DNA of 64,000 nt from positions 1 to 64,000 of the forward strand of contig WFWZ01000129.1 in NCBI GenBank assembly GCA_015490875.1. Direction: 5' to 3'. The position numbers were made by a program, and so were the translations under genes. The number at the start of each line of letters is the position of its first letter. The first letter of the stretch is position 1. This document shows positions 60,979 through 64,000 of this stretch, one piece after another. The DNA comes from Planctomycetaceae bacterium (lineage in GTDB: Bacteria > Planctomycetota > Planctomycetia > Pirellulales > Pirellulaceae). The notes beneath the pieces were generated by a model, which was given only the letters and a program-made list of their open reading frames with translations, ran no database searches and had not been told where the DNA came from.

Positions 60979-62073
60979 ATGAGTATCCAAAATCTACTGA
61001 ATGGTCGCTGGCTGATAGCCGCATCACTGCTCGTCTTCGTGGTGAGGCCGGCAGCGGCGCAACCGAGTGTCAAGATCGGCGAAATCACGCGGGTCAAAGG
61101 CCAGGAGCCGGTAACCCTGCATGGCTTCGGCGTCGTCGTCGGCCTGCGAGGTACCGGAGACGGCAAGTCGCCATTGACGCTGCGCAAACTCGCGAGGATT
61201 CTCGAGATGTCCGGAAACCCCGTCAGCAAGGACACGTCGGGGAACTATCTGGCCGAAGAGCTCCAAGACACCAAGAATGTGGCCCTCGTGGCCGTAACTG
61301 CCACGATTCCCCCCGACGGTGCCCCTGAAGGCAACCGCATTACTTGTACTGTCACCGCCGTGGCCGCCAAGAGTCTCGAAGGCGGCCAGCTCATCCCCAC
61401 CGCGCTGCTGGGAGCTCCTGGTGACAACCGCGTCTATGCGATCGCCCAGGGCCCCCTCTCGATCTCCGATCCCTCCAACCCGACATTCGCCCGTGTCCCC
61501 AAGGGGTGTCAACTCTTGGAATCATTCGAGCATCCCTTCCTCAAGGACGGCGTAATCACACTTGTGATCAAGCCGCAATTGGCCAGTTTCCAAATGGCCT
61601 ACGACTTGGCTGCTCACATCAACGCTTCCTACAATCCGAGCTTCCGCGAGTCCGCCACCGGCGGTATTGCTCGAGCCAAGAATGCGACGACGGTCGAAGT
61701 GCGACTTCCCGAAGAGTATCGCAATGACGCCGTCGAGTTCCTTTCGATCATCCAGGAACAGCGTATCATCCTGCAGGCCAAACCGGCTCGCGTCATCGTG
61801 GATGAACGCGAGGGAATCGTCGTTGCCACCGATGAAGCTCGCATCGGGCCTGTCATCGTGACTCACCGCAACTTGACCATCGAAGCAGGCCAGCAACTCG
61901 TCGCCGAGTTCGTGGATGTCGACAGTGAAAACGGCCAATCGACGGCGGACACGGTCGAAGGACTGTTGCAGGCGCTGCGAGCCCTCAAAGTGCCACCCCG
62001 AGATGTCATCGCCATCCTGCGCAAGATCAACGAGTCGGGTTCACTCTACGCAGAGTTCGTCGACAGTCAATGA
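60979..62073 (+). CDS. flgI: Flagellar P-ring protein FlgI
   Basis: 364 residues from ATG at 60979, after GAGGG; ATG at 60928 is less likely. Signal peptide MSIQNLLNGRWLIAASLLVFVVRPAAA. IGEITRVKGQEPVTLHGFGVVVGLRGTGDG, NVALVAVTATIPPDGAPEGNRI, GGQLIPTALLG, FRESATGGIARAKNATTVEVRLPEEYRND and VIVTHRNLTIEAGQ are typical. It forms the periplasmic P ring, aided by FlgA. The order flgA-flgH-flgI differs from many proteobacteria. Confidence 0.94.
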   Translation: MSIQNLLNGRWLIAASLLVFVVRPAAAQPSVKIGEITRVKGQEPVTLHGFGVVVGLRGTGDGKSPLTLRKLARILEMSGNPVSKDTSGNYLAEELQDTKNVALVAVTATIPPDGAPEGNRITCTVTAVAAKSLEGGQLIPTALLGAPGDNRVYAIAQGPLSISDPSNPTFARVPKGCQLLESFEHPFLKDGVITLVIKPQLASFQMAYDLAAHINASYNPSFRESATGGIARAKNATTVEVRLPEEYRNDAVEFLSIIQEQRIILQAKPARVIVDEREGIVVATDEARIGPVIVTHRNLTIEAGQQLVAEFVDVDSENGQSTADTVEGLLQALRALKVPPRDVIAILRKINESGSLYAEFVDSQ

Positions 62074-62156
62074 ACCAAGCCGGCCACGCACCCGGCCTTT
62101 CCCATGGAACTCCGAAATCGACGCTCCTTCTCACGAAGTGATGGAAAGGAATCCCC

Positions 62157-62459
62157 ATGAACTCGGTCTCTTCCGTTTCCGTCGTTCAACTCACTCCGGA
62201 TAACGAACTAACGCCTCGCGAACGAGAAGTCCGCCAGGCGTTCACGAAGTTCGTCGGAACGACCCTCTTCGGACAGATGCTCGCATCGATGCGCAAGACG
62301 GTCGATAAGCCCGCCTATTTGCACGGCGGACGTGCCGAGGAGATCTTCCAAAAGCAGCTCGATCAGCAACTCACGGATCAGATCACAGAGAGCTCAGCCG
62401 ATCGTTTGGCCGGCCCGATGTTTGAACTCATGCTGGCTCGCATGCGAACCCCCGCCTGA
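62157..62459 (+). CDS. FlgJ-type rod-binding protein, no muramidase domain
   Basis: 100 residues. LTPREREVRQAFTKFVGTTLFGQMLASMRKTV followed by HGGRAEEIFQKQLDQQLTDQI is the N-terminal rod-binding domain of FlgJ. The peptidoglycan hydrolase half found in enteric FlgJ is absent, so another enzyme must open the wall. It is 83 bases after flgI and before flgN. Confidence 0.87.
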   Translation: MNSVSSVSVVQLTPDNELTPREREVRQAFTKFVGTTLFGQMLASMRKTVDKPAYLHGGRAEEIFQKQLDQQLTDQITESSADRLAGPMFELMLARMRTPA

Positions 62460-62514
62460 CGTGAGCCAACTTGCACCTCCACGCGATGTTTGAATCGAAA
62501 AACAAGGAGAAACC

Positions 62515-62997
62515 ATGGACGTGGGCCAATGGGAATCGAACCTCCTCACACTGCTTGATGATCTCGGTGACGCGCAAGAGTCCCTCCTTGCGCTCCTCAA
62601 TGAAAAACGACGGCACCTGGCCCGGCGAGATTGGACGGCGTTGTCGGCTACCCAAGAACAAGAAGCTTCACTTCTTCAACGGCTCGAAGCATGCCATCGG
62701 CGCCGACAGCAGCTCCTGGAACAAGCCCGGCAACTCGTACCTCAAGCGCGCACCCTGCGACAGGTGGCCCAGTGGATGCCGCTTGGAGAGGACCTGCAGG
62801 CACGCATGGATGGAGCTCGAGCGCGCATGACGCTCCTCCAGCACGAAAGCCTCTCCCACTGGGTCGTGGCGCAGCGTTCCCTGCTTCACCTTGCCCAGAT
62901 CCTCGAAGTCCTGGCTTCCGGCGGACGGCTCAAGCCGACTTACGGCCGCGAGACCCTCCCCGTTCACCAAGGGGCGCTCGTCGATGAGCAGATATGA
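62515..62997 (+). CDS. flgN: Flagellar export chaperone FlgN-like protein
   Basis: 160 residues, predicted almost entirely helical: WESNLLTLLDDLGDAQESLLALLNEKRRHLARRDW, LSATQEQEASLLQRLEACHRRRQQLLEQARQL. This length and coiled pattern with a position just before flgK match FlgN, which delivers FlgK and FlgL to the export apparatus. ATG at 62515 follows AAGGAG. Confidence 0.82.
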   Translation: MDVGQWESNLLTLLDDLGDAQESLLALLNEKRRHLARRDWTALSATQEQEASLLQRLEACHRRRQQLLEQARQLVPQARTLRQVAQWMPLGEDLQARMDGARARMTLLQHESLSHWVVAQRSLLHLAQILEVLASGGRLKPTYGRETLPVHQGALVDEQI

Positions 62998-63009
62998 GAG
63001 GGATCCGAC

Positions 63010-64000
63010 ATGAGTTTGATGTCGTCGTTGAGCATCGGTCGCCAGGGGCTTTCGGTCTCGCAAATCGGCCTCCAGGTCGCCGGCAACAACATCTCCAATT
63101 CGCAAACACCCGGCTTCATCCGCGAGGAGATGCTGCTGCAGCCGGGGCCCGTCCAGGAGAACGGAACGCTGCGCCTCGGTTCGGGCGTGCAGGTCGAAGC
63201 GATCGTACAGCAGATCGACAAACTGCTCGAACAACGACTCCGCTCCGCCACTTCGGATTTGGCCGGCAGCGCCATGCGGGACGAAATCTACACACAGTTG
63301 GAAGGGCTCTTGCAGGAACTAGGGTACAACGACCTGAGCACATCGCTCAACCGTTTCTTCAATTCCGTACAAGACATCCTCAATCAACCCGAAGATCCCG
63401 CCATTCGCAACTTGGCGATCCTCCAGGGCCAGCGGGTCGCTGACGACTTCCAGCGGCTCACGGGCCAGGTCGACCAGATGCGCGAAGACCTCAACCTTCA
63501 GGTCGAAGATGCAGCCAAAGAGATCAACCGACTATTGGAAACGGTCTCTGAGTTGAACGTTCGGATTGTGACGGCCGAGCAAGGAGGGGCCGTTCGAGGT
63601 GATGCCGGTGCCCTGCGCAGCGATCGGTACCAGGCATTGATGGAGTTGGCCGAGTGGATTCCCATTCGGGCTGTCGAACAACCAAGCGGTCTGGTCAATG
63701 TGTTTTTCGAGAGTGAAGCGCTCATCTACCAAACGACCGTTCGCCCCGTCGAGACGGTTTATTCGGATGACGGCAAAGGACTATACGCGGCCAATCTCGT
63801 CATCGCCGATACGCAAACACCGGTCGAGCCGTCGTCTGGAAAAGTTGCTGGTATTCTGGAATCTCGCGATGAGGTCCTCGGGGGTTTCCTCGACTCCATG
63901 AACGGCCTGGCCGGCGAAGTAATCCGCCAGTTCAACCGCGTGCACGCCTCAGGCCAAGGTCTCGTCGGTTACTCTCAGGTGGCTGCAGAACACGCTGTCG
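63010..64000 (+). CDS. flgK: Flagellar hook-associated protein FlgK, N-terminal part, cut by window end
   Basis: About 330 residues are visible, open to the last base. LSIGRQGLSVSQIGLQVAGNNISNSQTPGFIREEM is the FlgK/FlgG-type N-terminus, and LSTSLNRFFNSVQDILNQPEDPAIRNLAILQGQRVADDFQRL is typical of HAP1. GAVRGDAGALRSDRYQALMEL continues the FlgK pattern. It forms the hook-filament junction. ATG follows GAGAGGG, 12 bases after flgN. Confidence 0.95.
   Translation, partial: MSLMSSLSIGRQGLSVSQIGLQVAGNNISNSQTPGFIREEMLLQPGPVQENGTLRLGSGVQVEAIVQQIDKLLEQRLRSATSDLAGSAMRDEIYTQLEGLLQELGYNDLSTSLNRFFNSVQDILNQPEDPAIRNLAILQGQRVADDFQRLTGQVDQMREDLNLQVEDAAKEINRLLETVSELNVRIVTAEQGGAVRGDAGALRSDRYQALMELAEWIPIRAVEQPSGLVNVFFESEALIYQTTVRPVETVYSDDGKGLYAANLVIADTQTPVEPSSGKVAGILESRDEVLGGFLDSMNGLAGEVIRQFNRVHASGQGLVGYSQVAAEHAV

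Overview
The window looks like a GC-rich chromosomal segment of a planctomycete, probably of the Pirellulales. Evidence for this includes a BBP7-type outer-membrane protein (42.7-44.0 kb), a DUF1080 protein, secreted TIM-barrel epimerase-like proteins, an HTTM protein, a lone RNA polymerase alpha-C-terminal-domain protein, a flagellar rod/ring operon, and dispersed palindromic repeats of the form GTAGGTCAGGCTTTCTAGCC. All taxonomic and family statements are recognition by eye; no search was run. I saw no rRNA, tRNA, CRISPR array, insertion sequence or phage gene.

Layout. 0-6 kb, minus strand: polX (cut by the window start), a TGS-domain GTPase, an HTTM membrane protein with a partner of unknown function, a Tat-type TIM-barrel protein and cstA. 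6-16.7 kb, plus strand: trxB, an Nramp-like transporter, asnS, lysS, a LolCE/LolD-type ABC pair, ilvE and a secreted methyltransferase. 16.9-26.7 kb, minus strand: gltA, ppiC, mfd, an Old Yellow Enzyme-like flavoprotein and a uvrD/pcrA helicase; the last three are tightly packed. 26.8-29.5 kb, plus strand: an alpha-CTD-like protein and a three-gene operon (membrane arrestin-like protein, small arrestin-like protein, P-loop ATPase). 29.7-32.4 kb, minus strand: a Pro/Thr-rich secreted protein and a mitochondrial-type sulfide:quinone oxidoreductase. 32.5-36.7 kb, plus strand: a Trp-rich unknown, an acyl-CoA mutase large subunit with isobutyryl-CoA-mutase active-site residues, thioredoxin, and a peroxiredoxin whose catalytic cysteine codon is TGA.

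36.7-48 kb, mostly minus strand: ligA, cupin, small membrane protein, xylB, BBP7 protein, DUF1080 protein and a large secreted protein, with a plus-strand solute-binding lipoprotein. 47.8-54.8 kb, mostly plus strand: TIM-barrel protein, secreted protein, rsmE (minus), two small membrane proteins, then an asparagine-synthase-like / radical-SAM / FAD-oxidoreductase cluster. 54.9-57.2 kb, minus strand: fliM and proA. 57.6-64 kb, plus strand: flgF-flgG-flgA-flgH-flgI-flgJ(rod domain)-flgN-flgK, the last cut by the window end, preceded by a near-perfect sigma-54 promoter.

The most notable observation is at 36,180-36,701. A secreted AhpC/TSA-type peroxiredoxin reads through an in-frame TGA exactly at the peroxidatic cysteine. 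A 7-bp hairpin with GU in its loop starts 14 bases after the TGA, as expected for a bacterial SECIS element. It is best read as a selenoprotein next to its probable thioredoxin, not as two ORFs or a pseudogene. Secondary leads are the arrestin/ATPase operon, the Asn-synthase-like/radical-SAM/FAD cluster, the Icm-like mutase, the sigma-54 flagellar promoter, and repeats that supply the stop codon of the gene they follow.
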